Origin: an uncultured Burkholderiales bacterium
GTDB taxonomy: Bacteria; Pseudomonadota; Gammaproteobacteria; Burkholderiales; Burkholderiaceae_C
Assembly: GCA_903838355.1 (NCBI GenBank)
Contig: CAILYC010000025.1
Coordinates: forward strand, 1-39,781
Direction of reading: 5' to 3'
DNA length: 39,781 nucleotides
This document shows, piece by piece, positions 1 through 8,449 of this stretch. Position 1 is the first letter of the stretch. Every line of letters begins with the position of its first letter. Below the pieces are notes generated by a model. It ran no database searches. It was given only the letters and a program-made list of their open reading frames with translations, and was not told the DNA's origin. Both the position numbers and the translations under genes were made by a program.

Positions 1-40
1 CAACCAAACACCCCAACCAAACACCCCAACCAAACACCCC
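1..40. repeat. 13-bp tandem repeat, three copies, at window edge
   Basis: Positions 2-40 are three perfect copies of the 13-mer AACCAAACACCCC, and the base before them fits a further copy, so the array probably extends leftward out of the window. It contains no obvious coding frame. A related C/A-rich motif, read on the other strand, occurs near the far end of the window at 39466-39487. Confidence 0.85.
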
Positions 41-63
41 GCTATGGCAGTGCCTCGGTTTAG

Positions 64-234
64 CGCTCTCAACTGGCCTTTGAGCATCGCATTTGGTCTA
101 TCCCCTTGTCTCACAAAGCGCTTGAGTCCCTGCAAATTGGCCAGTGCTTATCGGTGCAAATGCATACCGGTTATTTCCATGGGTTGTGGATTGATCCCTT
201 GGCATTGAATAGGTCTGTTCATTGTCAAGATTGA
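64..234 (+). other. Unrecognised 3' coding remnant
   Basis: One plus-strand frame stays open for 56 codons after an in-frame TAG at 61-63 and ends at TGA 232-234. Its composition is protein-like (for example QLAFEHRIW and HTGYFHGLWIDP), with mixed hydrophobic and charged residues. There is no start codon at its beginning, and the frame before the stop runs back into the 13-bp repeat. It may be the C-terminal end of a decayed gene, or a chance open frame. I do not recognise the family. Confidence 0.25.
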
Positions 235-290
235 AGGGCATTCGCCTGAGCCCAGAGTTGGGTCTCACTGGGTTTTGTCGAGCGCAATGC

Positions 291-1130
291 TCAGATCAAT
301 TTCTCAGAGGCATTGGCAATTTTTGGCAAAGCCTGTGAAGTCGAGCTCTCGCAGACTATGGGGTGGGAGGCGAGTTCTCCATTCCACATCGGATCTTCAA
401 TGCCATCAAAGACTTCGCGCAATTTGTCGCCCCAAGAAGTGTGCAGCATCTTGAAGTAGGGATTGTTCTCGGTCAAGCAGAGCAATTTGTGTGACTGGAA
501 TTGGTCCACTTCATAAACCGCCAAGTCGAGCGGTAGTCCCACCGAGAGGTTGGACTTGAGGGTGGAGTCCATTGAGACAAGCAAACATTTGGTGGCTTCA
601 TCCAAGGGCGTACTCGGGCTAATCACCCGGTCCAAGACGGGTTTGCCGTACTTGGACTCGCCAATTTGAAAGTAAGGTGTCTCAAGAGTGGCCTCAATGA
701 AATTGCCCGCAGAATACACTTGAAACAAGCGCATGCCTTCGCCTTTGATTTGGCCGCCAAAGATCAAGGAAACGTTGAAGTCCACACCTGCCGCCTTCAA
801 TGATGCGCCATCGCGTTCGTACACCCGTCTCACCGCTTGACCCAGCACCCGGGTGGCGTCAAACATACTTTTGGCGCTCCAAATCGTGATCAATTCTTCC
901 TCGCCTGAATGGGCAGAGGGGTCTTTGACATGTTCAACTTGCAAAATCTCTCTGATGGACTGGGCAATGCTCAAGTTGCCAGCCGTGAGAAGCACCATGA
1001 AACGATCGTTTGTTTTTTCGTAAACAATCATTTTGCGAAAAGTGCTGATTTGGTCCAGTCCCGCATTGGTTCTGGAATCGGAGAGAAACACCAAGCCGGC
1101 CTTTAGTTTGACCGCTACGCAGTAAGTCAT
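291..1130 (-). CDS. Anbu-type proteasome-like peptidase
   Basis: Predicted Ntn-hydrolase of the proteasome beta-subunit / HslV superfamily, of the Anbu (ancestral beta-subunit) or betaproteobacterial proteasome homologue type, 279 residues. The protein begins Met-Thr-Tyr-Cys. Removing Met exposes Thr1, and Asp17 (in LSDSRTNAG) and Lys32 (in STFRKM) sit where the catalytic Asp and Lys are expected in this fold. Such proteins are cytosolic homo-oligomers. The start is fixed by ATGA overlap: the ATG at 1130 overlaps the mutS TGA by four bases, implying translational coupling. The partners often found beside Anbu (alpha-E protein, ATP-grasp, transglutaminase-like protein) are not here. Substrate and unfoldase are unknown. 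Confidence 0.9.
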   Translation of the reverse strand: MTYCVAVKLKAGLVFLSDSRTNAGLDQISTFRKMIVYEKTNDRFMVLLTAGNLSIAQSIREILQVEHVKDPSAHSGEEELITIWSAKSMFDATRVLGQAVRRVYERDGASLKAAGVDFNVSLIFGGQIKGEGMRLFQVYSAGNFIEATLETPYFQIGESKYGKPVLDRVISPSTPLDEATKCLLVSMDSTLKSNLSVGLPLDLAVYEVDQFQSHKLLCLTENNPYFKMLHTSWGDKLREVFDGIEDPMWNGELASHPIVCESSTSQALPKIANASEKLI

Positions 1131-3754
1131 AACAACTTTCTCAAGGAGTAAAGGGCGTCTAAAGCCTCTTTGGGGGTTAAAAGATCAGGGTTCAATTCTC
1201 GCAATTGGGCGTGAAGTTCGCTCTCGTGTGGGTTTGAGACTTCAAGCTCTGCGCGGCTTGCCAAAGGCGTGGCAAAAAGATCATTTTGCACCCGCGAGAC
1301 GTCGTCGTGCTCTTGCAGAGTTTGCAAAAACTGCCGTGCCTGGTTGAGCACCGAGTGCGGAATCCCCGCCAACTTGGCCACTTGGATGCCATAACTTTGG
1401 CTCGCTGCTCCGGGCTCAACTTCATGCAAAAACACGACACCACTGGCCGACTCGCTGGCGCCCAAGTGGACGTTGCAAGCGTGGTGATGCAAAGCGGGAA
1501 ATTGCGTGAGCTCAAAATAGTGCGTGGCAAATAGGGTAAAGGACTGGCACTTGTTGTGCAAATAAGCAGCAATGGCGCTGGCCAAGGACAAGCCGTCTGA
1601 GGTCGAGGTGCCGCGTCCAATTTCATCCATGAGCACCAAGCTGTGAGGTCCCGCGTGGTTCAAAATGAGCGCCGCTTCAGTCATCTCCATCATGAAGGTC
1701 GATTGAGCGTTGGCCAAGTCGTCGGCGGCCCCAATGCGCGTGTGGATCGCATCAATGGGCCCCAAGACACAGGACGCGGCCGGTACATGCGAGCCCATGC
1801 TGGCCAGCAGCACAATCAAAGCCACTTGGCGCATATAGGTTGATTTGCCCCCCATATTGGGTCCCGTGATGATTTGCATGCGGTGCTTGGGGCCGAGTTC
1901 AGTGGAGTTGCTGATGAAGGCCTTGCCCGAGCTTTGGGCCAGCCGTGACTCGACCACTGGGTGTCGGCCTTGGCGAATCTCGATGCAGGGGTGGTTGACA
2001 AATTCAGGCCTGCACCACCCCAAGCTGTGAGACCTCTCGGCCAATGCCGTGAGCGCATCAAGCTTGGCCAAAGAATGGGCCAAGCGGCTCAAGGGTTGAA
2101 CCCAGGACTGCAAGGTCTCGAGCAGCTGCTCGTAGAGCCATTTCTCCCGCGCCAAGGCGCGCTCTTGCGCCGACAAGGCCTTGTCCTCAAACGCTTTGAG
2201 CTCGGGGGTGATGAAGCGCTCGGCGTTCTTCAAGGTTTGGCGACGTTTGTAGTCCGCGGGAATGCGCTCGAGTTGGCCTTGGGTGACTTCGATGAAAAAG
2301 CCGTGCACTTTGTTGAACTGCACGCGCAAATTGTGGATCCCCGTTCTTGCGCGCTCCTTTACTTCCAGGTCGAGCAAAAATGAATCGCAATTGTTTTGAA
2401 TATCTCTGAGCTCATCGAGCTCAGCATCGTAGCCCGTGGCAAACACCCCGCCGTCGCGCACCAAGGCTGCGCACTGCGGTGAGATGGCACGCTCAATCAA
2501 CTGCGCCCATTCTGAGGGGACCAGCAAGGCGCTTTGCATCTCGGCCAAATAGCCCACGTGATTCAACCTTGAGAGCAATGCGTGGACCGCTTGGGCGCCT
2601 TGCAGCGCGCGCTCGAGGGCCACGAGTTCTCTGGGTCGCACTTGTAGCAAGGCAATGCGCGCACTGATGCGCTGCACGTCGGCTTGACCCTTCAAGGCCG
2701 CTCTCAGAGTTTGAAATTGCGGGCTGCCCTGTCCTGAGTCCATCAGCGCTTGCAGCGAGTCTAAACGAGCTTGAGGTTCGGCGCGAGAAATGGGCAGCTG
2801 CGTAATCCAGGCTTTGAGCTCGCGAGAACCCATGGCTGTTTGGCACGTGTCGAGCAAAGAAAACAAGGTGGGGGAGTCTTCACCCCGCAAGGTTTGCAGG
2901 AGTTCCAAGTTTTTGCGGGTGTTGCTGGGCACATCGATGAAGTTCGTGTCTTCAAGCACTTGGATGTGGTTGATGTAAGAGAGCGTTTGGCCCTGCGTGT
3001 GCTCGGCATAGGCTAGCAAAGCCGCGGCAGCGGCTTGCGCATGGGCCAAGTCCTGCGCTTGAAACCCAAGCAAGGTTTGGACTTGGAGCTGCTCACACAG
3101 TTTGCGCTCACCAAGAGCGGCATCGAACTGCCAATCCATTCTGGGGGTGAGCACGCCCGCTGAGTCGAGGAGTCGCTTCGTCTCCTGAGGCAGGCTTTGT
3201 GCGTGGATCACCTCTTTGGGAGAAATGCGGTTGACCCATGAAGGCCAATCGTCTTTGGCGCACTGGGTGAGGAAGATGGTGTTTTGCGTCAGGCTCATCC
3301 ATGCGAGGCCACAGCCCTTGGGGGAGTTGGGCCTGTCGCTGGCGTAAACGGACAACAAGTAAGACTCGGTTTTGTCACTGAGCAGTGCCGAGTCCGTGAG
3401 GGTGCCCGGAGTCAAGACACGAACGACTTTGCGCTCAACGGGACCTTTGCCGGTGATCTCGCCCACTTGCTCGCAAATGGCGACCGACTCGCCGCGTTGC
3501 AGTAACTTGGCCAAATAGCCTTCTGCCGAGTGATAGGGCACACCCGCCATGGCGATGGGCTGACCAGCTGTTTGGCCGCGGTGGGTGAGGGTGATCCCCA
3601 GAAGTTCGCTGGCTTTCTTGGCGTCGTCAAAAAAGAGCTCGTAAAAATCCCCCATGCGATAAAACACCAAGGTGGCAGGGAACTCGGCCTTGATGGCCAA
3701 GTACTGCTGCATCATCGGGGTGTGGGCTTCAGCCTTGGGGACAGACTCGCTCAT
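1127..3754 (-). CDS. mutS: DNA mismatch repair protein MutS
   Basis: Mismatch-recognition ATPase that binds mispaired or looped DNA and recruits MutL. From the chosen start the protein is about 875 residues, normal for the family. The mismatch-contacting Phe-x-Glu motif is near the N-terminus (GDFYELFF). The connector, lever and clamp regions follow. The ATPase has Walker [10 protein letters not shown] near residue 630 and Walker B/signature [13 protein letters not shown] near 710, then a helix-turn-helix dimerisation segment ([13 protein letters not shown]) and the usual C-terminal tail ([11 protein letters not shown]). I chose the ATG at 3754 ([10 protein letters not shown]); an upstream ATG at 3853 would add 33 residues overlapping suhB. 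No strong Shine-Dalgarno marks either. It lies 31 bases after suhB and overlaps the Anbu gene by four bases. Confidence 0.97.
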   Translation of the reverse strand: MSESVPKAEAHTPMMQQYLAIKAEFPATLVFYRMGDFYELFFDDAKKASELLGITLTHRGQTAGQPIAMAGVPYHSAEGYLAKLLQRGESVAICEQVGEITGKGPVERKVVRVLTPGTLTDSALLSDKTESYLLSVYASDRPNSPKGCGLAWMSLTQNTIFLTQCAKDDWPSWVNRISPKEVIHAQSLPQETKRLLDSAGVLTPRMDWQFDAALGERKLCEQLQVQTLLGFQAQDLAHAQAAAAALLAYAEHTQGQTLSYINHIQVLEDTNFIDVPSNTRKNLELLQTLRGEDSPTLFSLLDTCQTAMGSRELKAWITQLPISRAEPQARLDSLQALMDSGQGSPQFQTLRAALKGQADVQRISARIALLQVRPRELVALERALQGAQAVHALLSRLNHVGYLAEMQSALLVPSEWAQLIERAISPQCAALVRDGGVFATGYDAELDELRDIQNNCDSFLLDLEVKERARTGIHNLRVQFNKVHGFFIEVTQGQLERIPADYKRRQTLKNAERFITPELKAFEDKALSAQERALAREKWLYEQLLETLQSWVQPLSRLAHSLAKLDALTALAERSHSLGWCRPEFVNHPCIEIRQGRHPVVESRLAQSSGKAFISNSTELGPKHRMQIITGPNMGGKSTYMRQVALIVLLASMGSHVPAASCVLGPIDAIHTRIGAADDLANAQSTFMMEMTEAALILNHAGPHSLVLMDEIGRGTSTSDGLSLASAIAAYLHNKCQSFTLFATHYFELTQFPALHHHACNVHLGASESASGVVFLHEVEPGAASQSYGIQVAKLAGIPHSVLNQARQFLQTLQEHDDVSRVQNDLFATPLASRAELEVSNPHESELHAQLRELNPDLLTPKEALDALYSLRKLL

Positions 3755-3785
3755 GGTCTCAGGGGATGTGGGAGGGTCTTGAACG

Positions 3786-4823
3786 TTAACGTGGAGGGTT
3801 GGTTCGCGCGCGCCGCGGTGCAGCCCCTGCTCGGGTGTCATCATGGGTTTCACTGGGCTTGATGCTCATGGGGGTGCCTTTGAGGCGTTGGATGCGTTTG
3901 GCAGGGGCATCGCTTAAAGCGGCCAGGACCACGTCGTTCGTCTCGTCAGTTGGGGTGCTGGTGTCTCCTGTTTTTTCGGGGGTCAGCGAGGCATCTGGGT
4001 GCCTGAGGTTGGAGACCTTGGAGTATGGCGACAAGAGGTGGGCCATTTGCGCGTAAATTTTGGGGCTGCCCGCCATGCATTCTTTTTCATGAAGAAAGTT
4101 GGCCTCACCCGAGAAGTTACCAATGAGCCCGCCCGCTTCGGTGATGAGCAGTGAGCCCGCTGCCGTGTCCCAGGGTTGCAAGCCTGACTCAAAAAAACCA
4201 TCGCTGAACCCCGCGGCCACATAGGCCAAATCGAGTGCGGCTGCACCAGGGCGCCTGAGGGCTGCAGTTTTTTTGATCATCTCGGCCATCAGCAGCAAAT
4301 AAGTTTGCAAGTCGTCGCCTTGCCGAAATGGAAAACCCGTGCTCAAAAGACAGTCTTTGAGATGCGTGCGTTTGCTCACTCGCATGCGCCGGTCGTTCAT
4401 GAAGGCGCCCCGACCCTTGGTGGCAGAGAACAAATCGTTGCGAGTCGGGTCGTAGACCACCGCTTGCTCGATCTTGCCTCTGAACTGCATGGCAATGCTC
4501 ACGCAGTAATAGGGAAATCCATGGATGAAATTGGTGGTGCCATCCAAGGGATCAATGATCCAGACGAACTCAGACTGTGGGTTGCCATGCGCTTGACCCG
4601 ACTCTTCGGCCAAGATACCGTGGTCCGGGTAGGCGCCCAGGAGCGTTTGGATGATCGCCTCTTCGCTGGCTTGGTCAACTTCGGTGACGAAATCGTTGGC
4701 GTTTTTCTCCGCCACCCTCACCGACTCCACATCCAGCGCGGCACGGTTGATGATGGAGCCTGCCGCGCGCGCGGCCTTGATGGCCACATTGAGCATGGGA
4801 TGAAGGGTGTTGGAGGGCATCAT
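3786..4823 (-). CDS. suhB: Inositol monophosphatase family protein (SuhB-like)
   Basis: Mg-dependent phosphatase of the inositol monophosphatase fold. SuhB homologues also act in rRNA transcription and processing. Metal-binding motifs are visible: ILAEESG with the metal-ligand Glu, [12 protein letters not shown], and [15 protein letters not shown] near the C-terminal end of the domain. The N-terminus carries the family's HPMLN...ARAAG sequence after a short MMPSNTL leader. The protein is 345 residues against about 267 for E. coli SuhB. The excess is a C-terminal tail of roughly 80 residues rich in Thr, Asp, Ala, Arg and Pro, with no recognised domain. First gene of a suhB-mutS-Anbu run, divergent from trmJ; suhB next to trmJ-cysE is a known proteobacterial neighbourhood. 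Confidence 0.93.
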   Translation of the reverse strand: MMPSNTLHPMLNVAIKAARAAGSIINRAALDVESVRVAEKNANDFVTEVDQASEEAIIQTLLGAYPDHGILAEESGQAHGNPQSEFVWIIDPLDGTTNFIHGFPYYCVSIAMQFRGKIEQAVVYDPTRNDLFSATKGRGAFMNDRRMRVSKRTHLKDCLLSTGFPFRQGDDLQTYLLLMAEMIKKTAALRRPGAAALDLAYVAAGFSDGFFESGLQPWDTAAGSLLITEAGGLIGNFSGEANFLHEKECMAGSPKIYAQMAHLLSPYSKVSNLRHPDASLTPEKTGDTSTPTDETNDVVLAALSDAPAKRIQRLKGTPMSIKPSETHDDTRAGAAPRRARTNPPR

Positions 4824-5154
4824 GGCGTGGGCAATCTAGGAAGTGGGTCAGCAAGGCGCTCGACAGAGCATGGGGCTCTGAGCGGCAAGGCGGCAGCGGT
4901 GAAAAAGAACAAGTTTGGGCGCGCTCAAAGACAATCTAAGGCAAACCCAAGAAAGGGGGTGCTTGCAACCCAGTACAGACACGATTTTAATCGCAAACTG
5001 CGTGCGACAATCGGTGTGTGAAGGAGGCGAGCGTCTCCAACGCCCTTGCACCTTGTTTTTGATGGCCACCTTGACGGGGGCTGCGCAAACGCTGGCCTCG
5101 TGAAATAAACCCCTGCGATCCCCTCCAAACCAGACATTGAGATCATTTCAAAGC
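4824..5154. other. Divergent intergenic region suhB / trmJ
   Basis: About 330 bases separate the divergent suhB and trmJ starts and should hold both promoters. I could not identify a convincing sigma-70 pair on either strand. The only structure seen is an imperfect palindrome at 5023-5038 (GGAGGCGA/GCGTCTCC), whose loop is too short to fold well as RNA. Short open frames here lack recognisable homology and ribosome-binding sites. Confidence 0.5.
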
Positions 5155-5940
5155 ATGCGCACGCGTTTCATTTTGATTGACACCTCCCATGCCGGCAACG
5201 TTGGGGGCACGGCGCGGGCCATGAAGGTCATGGGCTTTGAGGAGTTGGTGCTGGTCAATCCACGGTTTCCCAATGTGCTCAATCGCGATGAGACTGTCCA
5301 GCGCGCCAGTGGGGCTCTCGATATTCTCAAAAACGCTCGGGTGGTGTCCCATTTGGACGCCGCCTTGGAGGGCATGACCCATTTGTGCGCAACCGCCATG
5401 ATTCCCAGAGATTTCGGCCCCCCTACGCTGACACCCCGTGAGCACTTGGGGGCCTTGGCCCAGGAGATTCAGGGCCGCCAAGAGCACCCAGGCGGCGAGC
5501 ATTCAGGCGTGGCATTTTTGTTTGGCAGTGAGCGCTTTGGCATGAAAAACGAAGACGTTTACCGCTGTCATGTGGCCCTCACCATTCCAAGCAACCCGAG
5601 TTTTGGCTCTCTCAATTTGGCCAGTGCCGTCCAATTGATCGCCTACGAGTGGCGCACAGCGCTCGGCGGCTTTGAGTCCACCCTGGAGCCCCCTTGGCCG
5701 GTTGCCGCGTCAGTGGGCGTTGAGCGCGCCGACGCGCAGGCGGTAGCGGGACTCTTGAAGCACTGGGAGGAGTCCTTGATCCAGATTGGCTTTTTGGACC
5801 CCTTGGCCCCCAAAAAACTCATGCCCCGATTACAGCAACTTTTTAACCGCGCCCAACTCACCCGCGAAGAAGTCCATATCCTAAGAGGTGTTGCTAAACA
5901 CATGGGCGGGCGTGTTGCCGGAAAAGAGATAGACTCCTGA
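5155..5940 (+). CDS. trmJ: tRNA (cytidine/uridine-2'-O-)-methyltransferase TrmJ
   Basis: SPOUT-class SAM-dependent enzyme that 2'-O-methylates the anticodon-loop residue 32 of certain tRNAs. The N-terminal motif ILIDTSHAGNVGGTARAMK is characteristic. The trefoil-knot SAM-binding motifs follow: FLFGSERFGMKNEDV and IPSNPSFGSLNLASAVQLIAYE. The C-terminal extension (residues about 180-261) matches the TrmJ rather than the TrmL length class. The chosen ATG at 5155 gives 261 residues; a TTG at 5137 would add six. cysE follows three bases after the stop, so the two are almost certainly co-transcribed, as in other proteobacteria. Confidence 0.93.
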   Translation: MRTRFILIDTSHAGNVGGTARAMKVMGFEELVLVNPRFPNVLNRDETVQRASGALDILKNARVVSHLDAALEGMTHLCATAMIPRDFGPPTLTPREHLGALAQEIQGRQEHPGGEHSGVAFLFGSERFGMKNEDVYRCHVALTIPSNPSFGSLNLASAVQLIAYEWRTALGGFESTLEPPWPVAASVGVERADAQAVAGLLKHWEESLIQIGFLDPLAPKKLMPRLQQLFNRAQLTREEVHILRGVAKHMGGRVAGKEIDS

Positions 5941-5943
5941 GCC

Positions 5944-6780
5944 ATGTTCACACGACTGCGATCCGATATCGAAACCATTTTTGAGCGCGACCCCGCGGCC
6001 AAGAGCCGCTGGGAGGTGCTCACCTGCTACCCGGGGCTGCATGCCTTGGTCTTGCACCGCTTGGCCCACGCTTTGTGGGGCCTAGGCTTTTGGTGGCTGG
6101 GGCGTTTTATTTCTCACCTGAGTCGCTTCATGACAGGCATTGAGATCCATCCGGCCGCCGTGATTGGCGAGCGCGTGTTCTTTGACCATGCCATGGGCGT
6201 GGTCGTTGGAGAGACCGCTCAAATTGGTGACGGCTGCACGATCTACCAAGGGGTGACGCTTGGGGGCACCAGTTTGTACAAAGGTGTTAAACGCCATCCC
6301 ACCCTGGGAGCCAATGTGGTGGTGGGGGCCGGCGCCAAGGTGCTTGGCGGTTTTGTGGTCGGAGATGGCGCCAAAATTGGCTCCAATGCCGTGGTGACCA
6401 AACCTGTTCCTGCTGGAGCAACCGCCATCGGGAACCCCGCCAGAGTGATTTTGCCCGACGACACCTCATTTGCTGGGCCTTCATCCAGTCTGTCGCCCAC
6501 CACATCACTCACTGCGTCACCCAGCCCTGGCCTAGCCCACCTTGAACAAACCCCTTCGCCCTCGTCGGCCATGGCACAAGAGCAGGGGTCTCAAAATCCT
6601 TTGACCGAGGGCCCTAGCCCTGGTTTTAGCGCCTACGGCGTGACCCAAGCCGATGACCCGGTCATGCAAAGCTTCAAAGAGTTGAGTGAGCTGTCACAGG
6701 CACAAAGCGCTCGCATTGCTGCCCTTGAGCAAACCCTAGAGGACTTGCTCAAGCGCCAAACGCTGCAAGAAAGGCGCTAA
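5944..6780 (+). CDS. cysE: Serine O-acetyltransferase CysE with Ser/Pro-rich linker
   Basis: Transfers acetyl from acetyl-CoA to L-serine, committing carbon to cysteine synthesis. The N-terminal helical region (about residues 1-60) precedes a left-handed beta-helix of hexapeptide repeats. Active-site segments are visible: [14 protein letters not shown] with the Asp-His pair, and [17 protein letters not shown]. After the hexapeptide domain (ending GNPARVI) there is a Ser/Thr/Pro-rich stretch of about 55 residues, then [13 protein letters not shown] and a short coiled coil ([15 protein letters not shown]). The last part resembles C-termini I associate with betaproteobacterial CysE; the low-complexity stretch looks like an insertion. 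Three bases downstream of trmJ. Confidence 0.93.
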   Translation: MFTRLRSDIETIFERDPAAKSRWEVLTCYPGLHALVLHRLAHALWGLGFWWLGRFISHLSRFMTGIEIHPAAVIGERVFFDHAMGVVVGETAQIGDGCTIYQGVTLGGTSLYKGVKRHPTLGANVVVGAGAKVLGGFVVGDGAKIGSNAVVTKPVPAGATAIGNPARVILPDDTSFAGPSSSLSPTTSLTASPSPGLAHLEQTPSPSSAMAQEQGSQNPLTEGPSPGFSAYGVTQADDPVMQSFKELSELSQAQSARIAALEQTLEDLLKRQTLQERR

Positions 6781-6821
6781 AAAAAAGGTGTCCCAAAACA
6801 TTTCGTGTGGGCTTGCAATTC

Positions 6822-6856
6822 GAGGGTTGACCCTCATGTGTTGGATGGGATTTAAT
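6822..6856 (+). promoter_or_regulatory. Candidate promoter with palindrome over the -35, nitroreductase gene
   Basis: TTGACC at 6827-6832 and TTTAAT at 6851-6856 are separated by 18 bases, each one mismatch from the sigma-70 consensus. The implied transcript start near 6863 leaves a leader of about 128 bases before the ATG at 6991. A perfect palindrome with 6-bp arms and 2-bp spacer (GAGGGT-TG-ACCCTC, 6822-6835) covers the -35 box and could be a repressor or activator site. This is motif matching only. Confidence 0.5.
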
Positions 6857-6990
6857 TTGTATTGAAATCTGTCCCATTTCTTTTTTTAGATCGAAGTTCA
6901 ATCATCAATCGTCAAGCTTCAAAGCGTCGATGCATTGCAAAGACATTCTTCATTCTTAACCCCCTTTTTTTATTTCTGCGGAGCATTTTC

Positions 6991-7605
6991 ATGTCTGATA
7001 CATTGAGCACCATCCAAGGCCGAACATCGGCCAATCATTTTGATACCACGCACCACATGAGCGAGACTCAAATTCACGAGTTGGTGGAGTTGACCCTCAA
7101 TACGCCCACTTCTTTCAATATGCAAAACTGGCGTTTGATTGCCGTGTCTTCTCCTGAGCACAAAGCCAATTTGCGCAAATTGGCCTTCAACCAAGCCAAG
7201 GTGAGCGAAGCGGCCGTGACCTTCATTGTGGTGGGCGACGCCATGGGCTATCAGCAATTGCCCACCCTCATCAAGCCCATGCTTGACGCGGGTGCTCTGG
7301 ACCAAGCTGCTTATGATGGCTGGATTGGGATGTGCAATGGCATGTACAACGGCAACACACAACTCCAACGCGATGAGGCCATCCGTTCTGGCTCACTCGC
7401 CGCCATGACGCTCATGTACGCCGCTCAAGCCAAAGGCTATGTGTCAGGTGCGATGATTGGTTTTGATGCTGCAGGTGTCGCCAAGGAATTTGGTTTGCAC
7501 GAGCACGAAGTGCCCGTCATGTTGATTGCTGTGGGCCATCCCGCTGCAGGCAACTGGCCCAGAAAAGTCAGGCGTTCATTGGCCCAAGCGGTCAAAACGG
7601 TTTAA
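6991..7605 (+). CDS. Nitroreductase family protein
   Basis: Predicted FMN-dependent oxidoreductase of the nitroreductase superfamily, 204 residues, a usual size. Family features are the early FMN-contact region with LNTPTSFNMQNWRLIAV, the middle hydrophobic helices (SGSLAAMTLMYAAQAKGY), and the C-terminal MLIAVGHPA...NWPRKVRRSL containing the basic FMN-phosphate contact. The start is the ATG at 6991, preceded seven bases away by GGAG; an open frame extends upstream to 6862 but lacks such a site. It stands alone with its own likely promoter, in convergent orientation to mog. The physiological substrate (quinone, nitroaromatic or other) cannot be read from sequence. Confidence 0.9.
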   Translation: MSDTLSTIQGRTSANHFDTTHHMSETQIHELVELTLNTPTSFNMQNWRLIAVSSPEHKANLRKLAFNQAKVSEAAVTFIVVGDAMGYQQLPTLIKPMLDAGALDQAAYDGWIGMCNGMYNGNTQLQRDEAIRSGSLAAMTLMYAAQAKGYVSGAMIGFDAAGVAKEFGLHEHEVPVMLIAVGHPAAGNWPRKVRRSLAQAVKTV

Positions 7606-7620
7606 TCCCCATTCGCATAA

Positions 7621-7680
7621 ACCACGGGCATAGGCCTGTGGTAAACCCAGAACCAAGCTGGGCCCATGGCACTCTGGGTT
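7621..7680. terminator. Paired hairpins between convergent nitroreductase and mog genes
   Basis: Two inverted repeats lie between the convergent stops. The first, 7621-7642, has a 9-bp stem with one G-T pair and an ATAG loop. The second has perfect 8-bp arms AACCCAGA (7644-7651) and TCTGGGTT (7673-7680) around a 21-base loop. Neither is followed by a long T run, so they may block readthrough or stabilise 3' ends rather than act as classical intrinsic terminators. Confidence 0.4.
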
Positions 7681-7747
7681 GGGGTCTGATCAGAAATGGA
7701 CTGGGGCGAGCGTGTCAACAGCACAGCTCGTCTCAGTCTTTTCTCGT

Positions 7748-8383
7748 TCAAACTCGCTTACTTTTGAGCGCTGTTTTGGGCCTAAAGGATTTGCAAAACG
7801 CGTCCTGGGTCTCAATATAAGGACCACCGATTAAATCGATGCAGTAAGGAACGGCAGCAAAGATGCCTTGAACCAAAACCTGTCCTTGCTCATCTTTGAG
7901 GCCGCCCAGGGTCTCGGCAATGGATTTGGGTTGCCCTGGTAGATTGATAATCAAAGATTGGGCACGAATCACGGCGACTTGACGCGACAAGATGGCAGTC
8001 GGCACAAAGCGCAGGCTGACTTGTCGCATTTGCTCTCCAAAGCCTGGCATTTCTTTGTCCCCCACGCTCAAGGTGGCCTCTGGGGTCACGTCCCGCAAGG
8101 CAGGACCTGTACCACCGGTCGTCAGCACCAAGCAGCATCCGGCACTCACCAAAGACTTGAGGTGAGAGGCAATTAATTCAAGATCATCTGCAATCAAAGA
8201 CGTGTGCCATTCAACCGGGTTGTGAATGGCTTGCTCAATCCAGGCTTTGAGGGCCGGGATGCCCTGGTCTTGATAGACGCCACTCGATGCTCGATCGGAG
8301 GCGCTCAAGAGACCAATTTTGAGGGTGTCGCAGCGTGTGTCTCCTGCAGTGTGCTCAACCGTGTGAGTGATGAAAGCGTTCAT
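7748..8383 (-). CDS. mog: Molybdopterin adenylyltransferase (MogA/MoaB-type)
   Basis: Adenylylates molybdopterin before molybdenum insertion in molybdenum-cofactor synthesis. The protein is 211 residues. It shows the MoCF-binding fold motifs: KIGLLSASDRASSGVYQDQGIP at the N-terminal strand, VLTTGGTGPALRDVTPEAT in the MPT-binding loop, and LPGQPKSIAETL near the C-terminus. An N-terminal extension of about 20 residues precedes the domain, and a basic tail (KTALKSKRV) ends it. It lies 66 bases downstream of darP on the same strand, a pairing common in betaproteobacteria. No other molybdenum-cofactor gene is present in the window. Confidence 0.93.
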   Translation of the reverse strand: MNAFITHTVEHTAGDTRCDTLKIGLLSASDRASSGVYQDQGIPALKAWIEQAIHNPVEWHTSLIADDLELIASHLKSLVSAGCCLVLTTGGTGPALRDVTPEATLSVGDKEMPGFGEQMRQVSLRFVPTAILSRQVAVIRAQSLIINLPGQPKSIAETLGGLKDEQGQVLVQGIFAAVPYCIDLIGGPYIETQDAFCKSFRPKTALKSKRV

Positions 8384-8449
8384 GGTTTGGGTCTTGGAGG
8401 ATCAAAGAGCAGTGGGTAACAGTTGCTGAGCAACATGAGGCACTGGCAC

